The notes under the pieces are model-generated. The model was not told the origin of the DNA, ran no database searches, and worked only from the letters and a program-made list of their open reading frames with translations. Shown piece after piece: positions 45,248 through 57,265 of a stretch of DNA of 64,000 bases. The number at the start of each line of letters is the position of its first letter. Positions within the stretch are counted from its first letter, which is position 1. Made by a program: the position numbers and the translations under genes. Source of the stretch: Effrenium voratum (taxonomy: Eukaryota; Sar; Dinophyceae; Suessiales; Symbiodiniaceae); assembly GCA_963377175.1 (NCBI GenBank), contig CAUJNA010003241.1:187501-251500 (forward strand), in the 5' to 3' direction.

Positions 45248-46197
45248 GCGGCCTCCACTCGAAAGTAAGGTTCTCCGATGGCATCCGAAATGGTCATTCG
45301 TTCACTTAGGGTGCTCCTCATCGCCCCATTCCTTTGAAACTTTGCACGTACCAGAGTTCATGGTTGACTGATGCTGACTTCTTTTGTCTTGAAAGGGAAA
45401 CCAAAGGAGACGACCCGGCCTTGAATGAAGCATGGCGAACGGGTCCCTTCCAAGAAAGAAAGGAGGGTTGGTTAAGGGCTGGTGTAGGATTGGTTGAGGG
45501 TTGGCTAGCTTGCAGCGAGTTAGGCTGGATTTGGAGGGATACCACTGAGGGCGGGAGGGGAGCGCACCTAGGACCAGGAAAATAAAACAACTGTCTTTTC
45601 AGGTTTTCCAGTGGCCCAAACTCCTCAACCAACGCCACCCACAACCACTCCATGGGGGGGTGGGGTTTACCAGGGCGAGGGGACCTAGAACCTGGCAACA
45701 AGTTGGGGGGGTTTCCTCTGTTCCCATCCTTCTCAGTAGAGTGAGCAGCGCCCTACACCATTAACTGTTGGTACCAAAATGGTTTTACAATGTTGTACAA
45801 GCTACACGCCTTGCTATGACCACCCCCATTAACCCAGGTAGAACCTGCAAGAATGGCCGAAGGGCATCGGTTTTGGGCGATGCTCAATTGGCCAGGGGCT
45901 CAAGTTGGCACAGGGGCCAGGCCTTGAGCAGTGGCCATGAGCACGTCCAGTCCATTTGACCAAAATGAGAAACAAGGCAGTTTTTTGACCCAAGCTGCCC
46001 TTGACGACCAACCATAGACATGACTATGTGACCTCGTAAGGGCATGGTCAGTTGGGTCATGGTACTCCAACCAGAGCCGACGAAGCGTATCGGCTGACGG
46101 CGACGGAAACCCCATTCACCGCACCCTACAGGTCTGTCATTTGCAAAGCTCACAAAAAAAAGGGCACTCTGGTCGCCTTTTTCGACCTTTGTCGCAG

Positions 46198-46243
46198 GTG
46201 CTGGGATGCTTACTGGATGCGGCGGCCGACGCGAATCTCGCAG
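46198..46243 (+). CDS. Ankyrin-repeat protein, exon 8
   Basis: Acceptor tttgtcgcag, GC donor (gcgtgg), 46 bases: VLGCLLDAAADANLA plus one base. That base (G) with AC from exon 9 makes the Asp of DGATGLF. Exon boundaries are supported by phase on both sides. Confidence 0.75.
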
Positions 46244-46868
46244 GCGTGGTTTGTGGATGCAAGGGCTCCAAGGTCCGGCCTGATGTCCGGGTCCTGTATC
46301 AGCACCTTTCTTTTCTTTGGAGTGTAGAGGGATCCAGTTGTGCTTTTGGCAAGGGATCCACATGCCGCAGAGTAAAAGCAGTGTCCTGTTGGCGGGGTGA
46401 TGTTTGAAAGGGGGAATATGGAAAAGGAGACCTGGAGTGTTGGCGTTTCATGGTTATGGGCTTGCAACAAAGTGACAGACTGCCCGCCATTCGATCAGAG
46501 TCGTTTTTCCTCTACTTACAAAATAGCACGGAGCCCAACAAGAAGGTCTCCCAAAAGGAGACTTCTCCAAAATCAAGTTTTCTGGCGGTTCATATGTAGG
46601 CCAGGTTTTTGGAGGAATTTGTGGCGATTTTCTGAACAAGGATCCAATGGATAATTGCAATTACAGTACCATCCGAATTATGAGCATGTTAATTCAATAT
46701 TGTTGACGTGTTGGGGTTCTTGGAGGATTTCCGCAAGAAGAACCCTAAGAATACTTGGGCATCACCTCTTTAGGGCACTCCCCCTATGGCCGTTTAAAAC
46801 CACCACAAAACGGGTACCGACTCCAAAAGAAGACATACCCTTACGACGGGGCCTTAGCCCAGGCAAAG

Positions 46869-46945
46869 ACGGCGCCACGGGCCTCTTCTGCGCAGCCAGC
46901 TGTGGGCACCTGCGATGCCTGGCGCAGCTGCTCTCCGCGCGAGCG
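46869..46945 (+). CDS. Ankyrin-repeat protein, exon 9
   Basis: Starts after caaag and reads (D)GATGLFCAASCGHLRCLAQ and LLSARA, the classic helix-turn-helix of an ankyrin repeat. The end is inferred at a GC donor after gcg at 46945, so that DVNAATENG in exon 10 continues it in phase 0. Confidence 0.7.
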
Positions 46946-46980
46946 GCGCCTTGGACGGAACTGACAGATTCTTCTTCCAT

Positions 46981-47085
46981 TACCCTCCCACCAACTAACA
47001 TGGAAGTGCAAAAAGGCACTTTCCAAGAGGAAAGTAGTCTTTCTACAGGGGTCTGTGCACTTCCATGTTAGCTGGTGGGAGGGTA
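46981..47085. mobile_element. Foldback/MITE-like element with 30-bp inverted ends
   Basis: The left arm (46981-47010) and the right arm (47056-47085) are inverted repeats matching at 29 of 30 positions. They enclose 45 bases of which most recur at 432-512. The outer motif is taccctcccacca. The element lies about 36 bases after exon 9 in intron 9. Confidence 0.85.
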
Positions 47086-48064
47086 GCTAAAGAAGTTGCT
47101 TTTGCCATTTTCGCCTCTTGATTTTAAAGGGAATCTACCACTACCGGAATATATATATATATATAATATAATATATATATATATATATGTGGCTTTCCCC
47201 CCCCCCCCCAGGGGCTTAAGGGGATTCGTTTCCAGCGAAGCGGGGCGAAAGAAGTGATGCCGCACCCCATGAAGGTCCCCCATCAAGGTCCCTGTTAGGT
47301 CCCTCTGTTAGGTCCCTCTGTTAGGTCCCCCTTACATTGTAGACCCCCTTACTTGTGGATCCAATTCTTATAGGGGTTTATCATGTTGACCCCTTAAAGT
47401 TGTTATTAAAAAGGGCCCCAATTTGAAGTGGGGAATCCTTCTTTTGAGGGGGACGCCCCTGATTGATAACTGGGGGTTTATTAATCAGGGGTCAGCATGA
47501 CTTTCTGGATCCAATTCTTGTAGGGGTTTACCACCTACATGGCGCAGTGTTGGGTATGCCCACGCCCTTAAACCCGGCTGGGGGGAGATTGCAACCCCTT
47601 GGAGTTGAGTCCTTTTGGGCGTGGCTGGAGTGGTCCAATCCAGCAAGACATGGCTCCCTTTTCCATCAAACAAACGGCCGCAGAGAGTTCCAACGTTCAT
47701 TTCCCGGTTCGGAAGTGATAGGAGGTGGTTGACCTATCTGTTTCGGAAGCAAGCAAAGCAAAGTGAAGGGCGTAAAGAAGCGTTTTCATTATGGTTTCTT
47801 ACATCAGGCTTCTTTGTTTCCAACTTGCAAAGTCATAGTGATGTGTGCGGCAGAACAGAGGCTTTCTCGTGCGTCGCTGGATTTCCAAACAGAGGCTGCA
47901 AACAAAGCTTACAAGGCGTTGGGGAAGAAGGAAGGATTTTGGAGCAAGGAAACGGGCGTGAAGCAAGGCTATCGAAATTTGGATTTTGGGGAGAGGAACT
48001 GAGAAAGGTGCGTGCATTCGGAAGCTTTCAAGCAGTGTTTCTCATGTTTGCGCGAAGTTCTGAG

Positions 48065-48117
48065 GATGTAAATGCCGCGACGGAGAACGGGGAGACGCCG
48101 CTCTTTGCAGCCGCGCA
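48065..48117 (+). CDS. Ankyrin-repeat protein, exon 10
   Basis: Reads DVNAATENGETPLFAAA plus CA, ending at a GT donor (gtagct). The TAG visible at 48119-48121 is therefore intronic. CA plus the first G of exon 11 restores Gln in FAAAQ-HGYLSVVSCLL. 53 bases, phase 0 to 2. Confidence 0.75.
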
Positions 48118-48276
48118 GTAGCTCTCTCCGAAAGGTGAGGAGCAACGGGAGGATTGAGGGCGGCACCCTCGAAGATGTTTCCAGACCAAACGCATCCCTT
48201 TGGCTCAAGGTCCCGACTGTGACCGCTTTTGAGGAAACACGCGGGGGGCGGGAAATGTGCAATGATTCTGGGGGCA

Positions 48277-48376
48277 CCTTCCCCATTCTTTCCAGGCATC
48301 CTTCTTTCTACAAAACCACCCAAAACGTTGGGGAAACAGCAATCGGTTTTGAAAAGAACGATGGTTGAAAAGAACG
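48277..48376 (+). repeat. Dispersed element family R1, forward copy in intron 10
   Basis: caccttccccattctttcca, gcatccttctttcta and gaaaagaacgatggttgaaa are shared with the copies at 23911-24020 and 63066-63175. It occupies much of the 344-base intron 10. Confidence 0.75.
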
Positions 48377-48461
48377 GCAAAGGAATCAGCCCCGCAGAAC
48401 GGAGGGATGCCTTTTTCGCATCGCAGTCCCTGGTCGAGGGCGTCTCATACTCAGATCCGAG

Positions 48462-48509
48462 GCATGGCTACCTGTCGGTGGTCAGCTGCCTTTTGCGCCT
48501 CGCCCGGAT
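48462..48509 (+). CDS. Ankyrin-repeat protein, exon 11
   Basis: Acceptor gatccgag, GT donor (gtgagc). It reads HGYLSVVSCLLRLAR after the completing G and ends with AT. With exon 12 this gives Met followed by SASADSDRAANDG. The loop is three residues longer than usual. The exon is short but fits phase on both sides. Confidence 0.65.
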
Positions 48510-49020
48510 GTGAGCTGCGGGCCTTGCGAGCGTGTGCTGGGAACCCTAGGCACCCCTAAAAAGCTTTTCTTTGGAGTTTGGTGCTTTTGGTTGGGTCCCT
48601 AGCAGGGTCCCAACTGCTTTTTCAAGCATGTTCAATTATACCGTTTGCACAGTAGCCACAAAGCAGTAGTCGGGATCCAGGTGCTGGTAGGGTTAAACTT
48701 AATTCCATACTTAATTTCTATTTGCCTGGATCTTTGGACTTGTACTTTTGGGTCCAAACAGGTTGGATGTTCCTTGCCCACGACAAGTTATCCATTTTTC
48801 TCGCAGCAACCCAGGTGTCCGGCAGTTCGCGGAATATATATTTTTTTAACATCGCACCCACAAAAAGTGGATGTTCCATACCCACAAAGTTGAGACCGTG
48901 GATTTTTCACACCCACAACAAGTTCAAGTTGCAGAGGGGTTTGGCAAGCAACCCAGGCGTCTGGCATTTTGCGGGAGATAGACATGTTCGTCGCTGCCAG
49001 CTTCCGTTTTTTTTGGTTAG

Positions 49021-49095
49021 GAGCGCCTCGGCAGACTCGGACCGCGCGGCCAACGACGGGCTCACGCCTCTGCTGATGGCGGCCCAGAGTTCCCA
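49021..49095 (+). CDS. Ankyrin-repeat protein, exon 12
   Basis: After ttttttggttag it reads SASADSDRAANDGLTPLLMA and AQSS plus CA, ending at a GC donor (gcgact). CA plus G of exon 13 gives AAQSSQ-WRIFRFLVQAGAN, the exact canonical length. Confidence 0.75.
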
Positions 49096-50139
49096 GCGAC
49101 TCGTTGAGGGTCCGATGGCTGGTCGGTAGGCAGGGAATGAGTTGAAGCCAGTGCCAAGAAGTCCCCTGAAAAAGAATCAGTTGGATGAACCTTTTTGGTG
49201 TCCCCTGAAAGGAAACCACCAGCAAGGGATGGTTTTTCTCGGGGTCAGCCTCCATTTCATCAGTCCCTATCGCGGCAAGACCATCGATGGATCGGAGTTA
49301 TGGCTTCGGGTTTCCGGAGGGCTGGGCACGGCTTCTCTGCTGGGTCAAAAGGTCGGGTTCTGTCGCCTTTTGCGATAGAAGGATCTTCCGAGTTTTTCCG
49401 GTCGGTACTGGAACGGTTTGGGGATTCCTGAGGAAAGGAAACCATGAATTAGGGTTTACAGGGGTGATTTCCTCATTCTGAGAACCGGGAAGTAAAATAG
49501 GGGACCCCTAAAATCTGTGTCAGAGTATTCCGAGGGCATTGTCACTTCGTTTTTTGGCCCGACCTTAAACCTGTGTCACGCTTGGGGACATGACACGTTG
49601 CTGTTGCACGTGACGGATACGAGAGGGTGCTTTTTGTGCGACATCCACCGCGAAGGTTCCTTTCTTGAGCTATTTCCCAAGTAGGATGGGTTTCTGCCGC
49701 CTCTTTGGGCGGGAAACACACGCTTCATGAGAAGGACTTTGGAGACCTAAGAAGGCAAGTTGAATCCACGACGGGCTCATCGACTCCTCATAAATGGACT
49801 GTTTGTCCAACCCAACATGAGGCTGCTCTCCATTTGCTGGTCAACGAATACAGTCGTCCACAACGATGAGGCGAACACAAAAGGGACGAAACAAGCTGCC
49901 CAGGGATTGCTTAGATTATGATTCATATGGGTGTGTTTTTCGGGGGAACCCCTTGTTTGTGGTTCTAAAACGAGCACCGTTTTGGGGGAGCCCATACTTC
50001 GCCAGTCCTTTGCCGTTCGGGGGTCCAGGATGACGCAAGTGGATCTTTGAACCAGCCGGTTTTTCGATTTGGATGTGCCCTGAAAGTGTCATGAAAAACG
50101 ATCGCCAGAAACATCGCAGGTTGCCGCAATTGCGCTCAG

Positions 50140-50191
50140 GTGGCGCATCTTCCGGTTCCTGGTCCAAGCTGGAGCTAACTTGAGCCTAGCC
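50140..50191 (+). CDS. Ankyrin-repeat protein, exon 13
   Basis: Acceptor gctcag, GT donor (gtgcct), 52 bases. WRIFRFLVQAGANLSLA is the second helix and hairpin of a repeat, joining in phase to ALDGATPLSIATLNG of exon 14. Confidence 0.75.
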
Positions 50192-50373
50192 GTGCCTGAG
50201 TTGAAAGACCTGGATGTGGGAGACAGGGTTCGATCCGAAAGACCCATCCCGAGCATTTTGGCAAGTATAATCGGGAGCCTCGGGACCCCGGCGCTTTTTG
50301 ATTTGCACCTCAGTAGCTTCGTCATGAGCAAGCATTGCAGCTCAACGCAGAGCATGTCTAGTGTTGCCTAATG

Positions 50374-50460
50374 ACATGGCTGTGGGTCAAAACCAATGGT
50401 ACCATTTTGGGGTAGGTGCACCACCCATTTTAGTGTATTTTAGTGGGGATTGGGATGCTT
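50374..50460 (+). mobile_element. Short inverted-repeat element (GGTCAAAA family), copy E4
   Basis: Starts acatggctgtgggtcaaaac and shares accattttggggtaggtgca and ggattgggatg with E3. The far terminal repeat is not recognisable, so the copy is likely truncated. Confidence 0.65.
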
Positions 50461-51014
50461 TGGCATGTTTCTGCCCTTCGTCCAGTCACAGCCTAAATTT
50501 GGCCCCGCGAGTCTGCTCGTGTTCTTGACACACTACAGGGGTAGAGAGTTGGTCACAAAGGACTCACAATCAGGTCAGACCCTGTTGCTACTTCTGAAGC
50601 AGTGGATGTTGCTCAGTGAGCGCAGTAGAACTGAAAGGAGCCTGCGGGGAAGACTCCCATTTTCGTGGGAGGCCAAGCAAACAAGAGCTGACCCGGCAGA
50701 TTCCTCTATTTGGCATCGTCCTTCGGATTAAAGTCAACCTTAGTTGCAACAACGACCTGTGTCAGTTGAGGCTGACAAGACACCGTAAAGCGTGCGCAAC
50801 GGAGGCGGAACTCTAAAGAGAGTTGCACTTGATCGGTGATCTTTTTTTGCAAGTTATGGGCTTGATTTTTCCTTTTTGGAGTCGGTGCTCGTATTTTGTT
50901 TTGGGGTGGTTTCAAAGGGAAGTTCCAGCAGGAAGATCCCCATTTCGGGAGGTCCCAGCCAACTCAAAACGACGACGAGCCACCCAGAAAAGCCGCAACC
51001 GCGGGCGTCCTGAG

Positions 51015-51068
51015 GCGCTGGACGGCGCCACGCCGCTGTCCATTGCCACGCTCAACGGCTGCTTAGAG
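51015..51068 (+). CDS. Ankyrin-repeat protein, exon 14
   Basis: Eighteen codons, phase 0: ALDGATPLSIATLNGCLE, GA donor (gagccc). It joins exon 15 as TLNGCLE-DVKLLLAWRAEVD, a full canonical repeat. Confidence 0.75.
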
Positions 51069-52387
51069 GAGCCCTTTGCGCGAAGCGCGCAGCGCGCGAA
51101 GCGCATCGATTAGCGCCAGTTGGGGGGTTGATGAATATTCCTCAAATGGCGCCTTTTCAACCCCCCATATTTTTTTTGGCCATTTCATGTGGCCATTTCA
51201 TTTGGCCATGTCATTATGCGGCCCCAACTTTGACCATACCTGGTCACCCCCCACGTAAAGCACCTTTTGATAAACCTCTTTTGTTTGTTGGTCTCAAACA
51301 TGATACCCTCCCTCCAATCAGGGAAGCGGACAAGAGGGGTTTTGGAAGACGAAAGCCTACCTGTTGCGGAAGCGATCCTCCTGTCCAGTTCGGTCATTGT
51401 TGAAAGAGGCTAGCTGGAATGACGACAGCATCATAGGCCTGTACAGAATAGGCAATTACTTGTTTCCACGACTCCGTTGACATAGCAGCAGTGAGACACA
51501 TGATTATTTGCGATTCAAGAAGTGTTTTCGAATTGACCAAGAGTATCAGAATCAAGACTGTTTAGGATGGTAAGGGTTTGCAGGTCCGATGCGGATTTTG
51601 CGACACCCGCTCAAAGCAGCGTGCTACGTGCAAGGTGTTGGTGCTATCTGGGTGCGGGAACTCACTTGCTCGATGGCTCACGGGAGCGGCCTCGGTGCAT
51701 TTTCTCAGCGGTTATTTGGAGGATACGTTTGGACTAAGGCAACCGTTCCATTGGGCAAGCGCCAGAACCAAAGGATCCGCAGTTGTTCGTCTTTTGACCC
51801 AAGAGTTTCAGCGCAAGTCTTTGAGACGGGGGATGATTCCTCCAATCATGGGGCACTGTAACTTGGTGGTCCCAGCCATCCAGTTTGTTAGTTGTTTTGT
51901 TTGTTTTCAGGGTTTGGTTGGGTTTTCCATTTATCCCGCTAGAAGTTAATCTCAAACCCCTTTCTTGCTTTTTGTGGATCCACCCCTGTAGGATACCATA
52001 AAAAAAACTAAAAGCCAAGCAAGAAGAATCAACAGGGGGAAGAACAGGTGACATCCACCAAAAGCACCACTCCAAACGCGTTTCCCAGACTCTCTCCATT
52101 ATTCGTGATGCAGAAATGAACTGCTGGTTGGACCTAGGGCTTCGTTTGGTGGACCCCCCCCCCAATAAATATATATTTTTTATTATATCAAACACAAAAC
52201 AGGTTCCTGCCAGACGCCCAGCCCCGCCGCGCGGCATCCAGCAAAAGCACCAATCCAAACCCGTTTTCTACCCCCCCCCCCCCCCCCAAAAAAAAAAAGG
52301 GGGCCGGTTCATGCCAGAGGAAGACACGCCCAGCCCGGTTCAATTCGCCGCGCGCCTCGAGTCTCGTTTCGAGCGGTCCATGGCCAG

Positions 52388-52437
52388 GACGTGAAGCTGC
52401 TCCTGGCCTGGCGCGCCGAGGTCGACTCCTGCGCCAG
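52388..52437 (+). CDS. Ankyrin-repeat protein, exon 15
   Basis: Acceptor catggccag, GC donor (gccgga), 50 bases: DVKLLLAWRAEVDSCA plus AG. It has no methionine and is too short to appear as an ORF; it was found because the repeat required it. Confidence 0.7.
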
Positions 52438-53267
52438 GCCGGAGCTTGGAACAGCCCATCATCCAAACCAAACACGAAGCACAACCTGCATTTGTTGTTT
52501 AAGAAACACAACATGAAAGATCCATGCGGTTTTGCTAACTTTTTTTTTAAGAAGAGTATAAACACTTTTTTCCAACACAAAACAACAAGTTCCATGCTAT
52601 TTTATTAAGCTTCTTTTCAGTATAACAAACTGGGGTTCTTTGTTTATCACCATCTAGTGAAAGGGATGGTTCAGGAGAGCTCCAAGCGATCTCGGTCGGG
52701 AGGATTTGGTTGCCCTGAGGCAAGCTGACAGATGGTCCCTGCCTCGTTATACATGTGGCCTAAAATAGGGCAGCCCCCCAACATGATTGTTTTGCCCTTG
52801 GGTTCCCTTGAACACATTGCAAACAAAGAGCATCCGCAACAGAAACGAAGCAACTTACCCTTGTGGCGCTTTGCCCACGTCGCTTGGTAGAGACGACCGC
52901 AGCCTGAACATGTTTGGGCCAATGTTGTGCTTATGTGTGACAAGGTTCCTGTTACGATGATGCTATGCGGATCACCGGCAACTGCAAATGCAGCTTGCTT
53001 TTGGTTGGTGTGGTGCCACACACTATATCCAACATGCGCACTTTCATTCTGCTTGTGTTGCCTTCCCCAGAGACATTTTACCATTTTTCTAGTGACAAAA
53101 CAAATGGCGCGGCTAATGAAATGTAAATTTCATGAGTAGGCTATCAACAATCATGATCCAAATACTACGACGAAATCTGCCAAATGATTCGTTGGCCTCC
53201 ACATTCCACAGCTAGCGTGCAACTTAGAACTTATCGTTCGTATATCGTTTGTTTTGTATTTCAACAC

Positions 53268-53350
53268 TGGTCTCAGGGTCTAAGGGTCTAAGGGTTTCAG
53301 GGTCTGAGGGTTTCAAGGAATGAGGGTCTGAGGGTCTGAGGGTCTGAGAG
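53268..53350 (-). repeat. (GGGTCTGA)-type minisatellite
   Basis: Eight- to ten-base units gggtctaag / ggtctgag repeated about nine times in intron 15. Confidence 0.85.
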
Positions 53351-53597
53351 GATCGGAACAGGCACCGCCCCCATGGCGAAGATTCCTTTGGGTCCGGGTA
53401 TGCGAAGATTTGAGGCTCGGAGGGTCCGAGAAGTGTTTCCACAATGCCCACAGCGCAATCCGGCTTTGAGTTCCCTTCAAGGTAGGCGAAAACCAGGTCG
53501 AGTTGAAAGACCCCCCCCCATCTTTTTGGGGTCCGCCTCTTTTGACGCACCCAGGCATCTCATCAGGGATTTTGGGGAAGCTTCGGATGAATCCGGA

Positions 53598-53683
53598 GAC
53601 CCCTCCAAAAAATCAGACTACCGAAAAAAAAGAGGTTGGTACCAACTTATTCTAACCTCTCAAATCTGGAGGACCTAGGGGGG
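53598..53683 (+). repeat. Dispersed element family R6, copy in intron 15
   Basis: Ends ttctaacctctcaaatctgg then aggacctaggg, matching 8080-8206. Exon 16 starts 14 bases later. Confidence 0.65.
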
Positions 53684-53696
53684 ACCAAGCGACCAG

Positions 53697-53778
53697 GGGC
53701 AGCCAGCCGCTCTTCACCGCGGCCAAGCACGGGCAGCCGGAGCTGGTGAGAGCGCTGCTGGGCGCGCGGGCCGCCGTG
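53697..53778 (+). CDS. Ankyrin-repeat protein, exon 16
   Basis: After gaccag it reads GSQPLFTAAKHGQPELVRAL and LGARAAV to a GC donor (gcgcct) in phase 0. It completes Arg with exon 15. The loop before PLF is one residue short of the consensus. Confidence 0.7.
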
Positions 53779-54759
53779 GCGCCTTGGCTGTTTTTTCGAA
53801 CCGAGGCCAGCTCCAGAGAAGTTGGCACTTCCCCCCCCCCCCAAAAAAAAAAGAACACGCTCCGCATTTGTGCTTGAGGACTAAGCCTCAAGGGTTTTAG
53901 GGGACCCCCTCCCCCCGGCAAAAAGAAGAGAAACGATGTCCTCCATTTGCTAAAGAACCTGGTTTGCTACCTCATGATGGTAGAACCATGATTTGTTCTT
54001 CTCACTTCCCGAGTTCCGTTTCGGACGTTGGCCACTTCTTGGGTTGGGGCTTGAGCAGCCGCAAGGGGCACCAGGAAAGGCTGCGCTCAAGAAGGCTTCG
54101 CTGTGCTGGAGACATAAGAAAAAGTTGGGTCGTTTCGATTTTTCCCCAAAAAGCAGACACAAAGGGACGGCAAGTGAAAGCTGGGGTTTCTCAAAACAGC
54201 GCTGCCCTCAAGTGAAACCAGGGCACCCCCAAAACAAGACAGCCAACACATGGGCTACTGATTCATTTTGGTCCGACCTTCAAGTCGCTTCGCTGTCTAG
54301 TGGCTTCCTTTATCCCTTTCTGCTTGGTGGGTTCCCGCTTAAACTGCTCAACCACAAAAGGGTTTCTTTCATGGCTAGCTCACCGGTCGGGGGTAGCTCA
54401 CCCCTGAATGTCCTTTACCCGGAGTTAGCTTACTTCTGGTTTGTGTTTTTTAGTATTGTAGTAGCTTGCCCAGATGGGTCCACAGCTTGGTCATCCAAAA
54501 TGCCCGTCAGAGTATTCGTGTGGCCGGCCTCTGTTTGTTGTTGTCTGATGTTCCCATGCACGCATGAGGGAAAATTTGGGTACCTGTCAAAACAGGGGAC
54601 CCCCCAAAACGAATTTTGTGGTGTCTTCTGTTTTGAATCCTAAAGGCTACCCTTCTGTCCACCAACATGGAACCCACCAGGATTCCTTTTTCAAGAGATT
54701 AGTGCTGCAGGACCCCTTTTGTCAGGTTCCATGGCAACGTGGAGGGGAGGGGCCGCCCT

Positions 54760-54783
54760 CGGAAAAAAAAAAAAAAAAAAAAA
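54760..54783 (+). repeat. Poly-A run
   Basis: About 24 adenines in intron 16, just before the tail of a GGTCAAAA-family element (tttttgacccacagccatgt, 54813-54832). Confidence 0.9.
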
Positions 54784-54841
54784 CGGTTAGGGGTTCCATT
54801 TAGCAGGTTCTATTTTTGACCCACAGCCATGTGGCTTCGAG

Positions 54842-54926
54842 GACAAGCCGGAGCGGGGCGCTACACCCCTCTTCGTGGCCGCGAAGTACGACCGCCTCGC
54901 CTCGGCGCAGCTTCTCATCGAAGCAG
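54842..54926 (+). CDS. Ankyrin-repeat protein, exon 17
   Basis: Acceptor ggcttcgag, GC donor (gcgatg). It reads DKPERGATPLFVAAKYDRLA and SAQLLIEA plus G. That G and GT of exon 18 make the Gly of LLIEAGADKDKADSHGATPL, an ideal match to the consensus. Confidence 0.8.
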
Positions 54927-55825
54927 GCGATGTCATGTCCGATGTCAGGGGGGTGGAGGGAAGTGGACGGGTATCCTCCTGTCCAGCATGGGGCAATGTC
55001 AAGGGGTGGAGGGTAAGTGGACAGGAAATATTTCCAGTCCAGCATGGAACCCGCCAGAGAATTGGTCCATTTGAAAGGAGAAACGTGTTTTTCGGGACCC
55101 CGAAACGTCAGGTTTCATGGTGGACGGGAGGGTAACCCCCAATTGAGTTCATTCCCATTGGCTGTTCTAGCTGGTGGTTCTACTTTCTTGGGCGGCACCA
55201 ACTCCAAAAATGCCAAAAAAGGACCTCTCAGGTTCCATGTTGATAGGAGTGCAACGACCTGGCACGATACAAACCATGCGCGAAGAAGCTGCGGGGACTT
55301 GCTGGTGAAAGTGTTCCTTTTTTACCCCCTTTGCTTCATTCTCTCTCTCGAATTTGGAGGAAGCACGAAGTGCGCGGGATTCCCCGTGGGACGCAACTCT
55401 CCCACTTTCCTTGAGGCTGAAGCTTTCGCGTGTTTGCGCGAGGTGTCTGATTTCTGTGATACCAAGGGAATCCCCGTGCTAAACTCGTCCTGGGGAAGAC
55501 CCACTTCGCAGAAGCCACCTTTTATAGGTCAACCAGATGTATCAGGTCCATTCCAAAGCATAGAGTCGTCCAAAGCCTTGCGGGCGGCCGATACGGTAGA
55601 AGTCCATCCCTGGTGTTGGGATTTCAAAGGAACGGGTGTGCTTTTTTTGTTTGAGGGTGCTCCTTTTGGGTGTGTAAAGGGAAATCAAAAGGAAAGTTTC
55701 ACCCATGTTGGGGCTTTGAGACATACCCATTTTGACGATTTTGGAGGTTGCACCCACACAAAGTTCAAAGATGTCCCGGCCACTCTTCCTGGGCCGGAGA
55801 TTTGGAGCCGGAGATTTGGCGTCAG

Positions 55826-55893
55826 GTGCTGACAAGGACAAAGCCGATTCCCACGGCGCCACCCCGCTCTTCATTGCGGCCAAGTATGGCCAG
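55826..55893 (+). CDS. Ankyrin-repeat protein, exon 18
   Basis: Acceptor gcgtcag, GC donor (gccagg). It reads ADKDKADSHGATPLFIAAKYGQ after the completing GT, ending in phase 0. The most consensus-like repeat in the gene. Confidence 0.8.
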
Positions 55894-56479
55894 GCCAGGA
55901 AGAGCAAGGCTTCGAGGACTTCGAATCTGAAGATAGGTCGCAGTAGACCAAAAGTAGACCAAGGGAGAAACCGGGTTTGACAGGGTTCCTTCCCGTTTCC
56001 CTTTTTTCTCTCCCCCTTTTGGAGGGCTCTCATGGCGATGGTTTCAATGGACACCAGCAAGTTGCAACCTAATCCAGTGACCTCTGGAAGCTTGGGACAG
56101 AGTTGTTTTGGCGAACTTCGAAGCCACTCGTGTGCCAGGTCCAAACTAATCCTTGGGCTCACGGTGGACGTCTCAGGGAATTTAGACGGCCACTGTAAAG
56201 GGGGCTGTCGGATTTTTAGGGGACCCCCGAAGTCCTGGGTTTTCCCTAAAATCCTTTTGGCCATCCTTAAAAACACCAAACCAAGGTACCTCGCACAAAA
56301 GAAAGAGCACGCTGAAAGGCTCCTAGAAGCACTTATATGCCCGATGAAAGTCAATGAGCGCGAACGGTCTGACCTGAATCTTGTCACTTCCTTTCGCTGA
56401 AGCGGGGTGCCCACAACACAAAAGCAAGGCTACTGCCAGGATCTGCAGACATTCCTTGCGATGCGTCCTCATGCGGCTT

Positions 56480-56895
56480 CATGTGTGTGTATGTGTGTGT
56501 GTGTGTGTGTGCGCGGGTGTGCGCGTGTGTGCGTGTGTGTGCGTGTGTGTGTGTGTGCGTGTGTGTGTGTGTGTGTGTGCGCGTGTGTTTGCGTGTGTGC
56601 GTGTGTGTGCGCGTGTGTACGTGTGTACGTGTGTACATGTATGTGTGTGTGTGTGTGTGCACGTTTGTTTGTTCGTTTGTTTGTCTGGCTGTTTGCTTGT
56701 TTGTCTGCTTGTCTGTTTGTCTGTTTGTCTGTGTGCCTGTTTCTCTGTTTGTTTCCCTGTTTGTTTGTTCGTTTGCTTGCTTGTTTGCTTGTTTGCTTGC
56801 TTGTTTGTTTGTTTGTTTGTTTGTTTGTCGGTTTGTCGGTTTGTCGGTTTGTCGGTTTGTTTGTGTCTGTGCTTGTGTGCGTGTGCGTGCTTGTG
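56480..56895 (+). repeat. (GT)n, (TTTG)n and GTCG compound microsatellite
   Basis: GTGTGC-rich in the first half, then TTTG/CTTG/GTCT, then GTCGGTTT units, within intron 18. Spurious frames run in all phases. Confidence 0.95.
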
Positions 56896-57229
56896 CCATG
56901 AGCCAAATCCCTTCTTTCAGATTTTGGTCATGTCGACTTCGGATTGGAGACCTCCAATAGTCAGATGAAAATAGTTCATTTCCTTACAAGGGACATGATT
57001 CTCTAGAATGTGTGCCGTGCCGTTCCAATATGCGGGAAATCAGTGACAATTGAAAACATGGCGGAATTTGCCATGTTTATCATATGTGTCCTTGTTAGCT
57101 TAGTTTGGTTGGAAATAGATGGTTTCACTAGTTTAGATGGGTTTTATGCCCCATTTATCAGGAACCCCAACTATTTTTCCAAAAGGTCACCCATGATGGT
57201 CGTGTAATCCGCGCATCCGTCGAGCCGAG

Positions 57230-57265
57230 GCGGACATGGTCCGCTTCCTCATAGAAGCCCGGGCG
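57230..57265 (+). CDS. Ankyrin-repeat protein, exon 19
   Basis: Only 12 codons, ADMVRFLIEARA, between gagccgag and a GA donor (gaccgg), phase 0 at both ends. It links AAKYGQ of exon 18 to DMDAVGQNG of exon 20. One of the smallest exons in the model. Confidence 0.7.

Noticed and set aside
48119..48121. In-frame TAG in an ankyrin exon, suggesting a pseudogene
   Set aside because: The GT at 48118-48119 works as a donor and joins exon 11 in exact phase, so the TAG is intronic.
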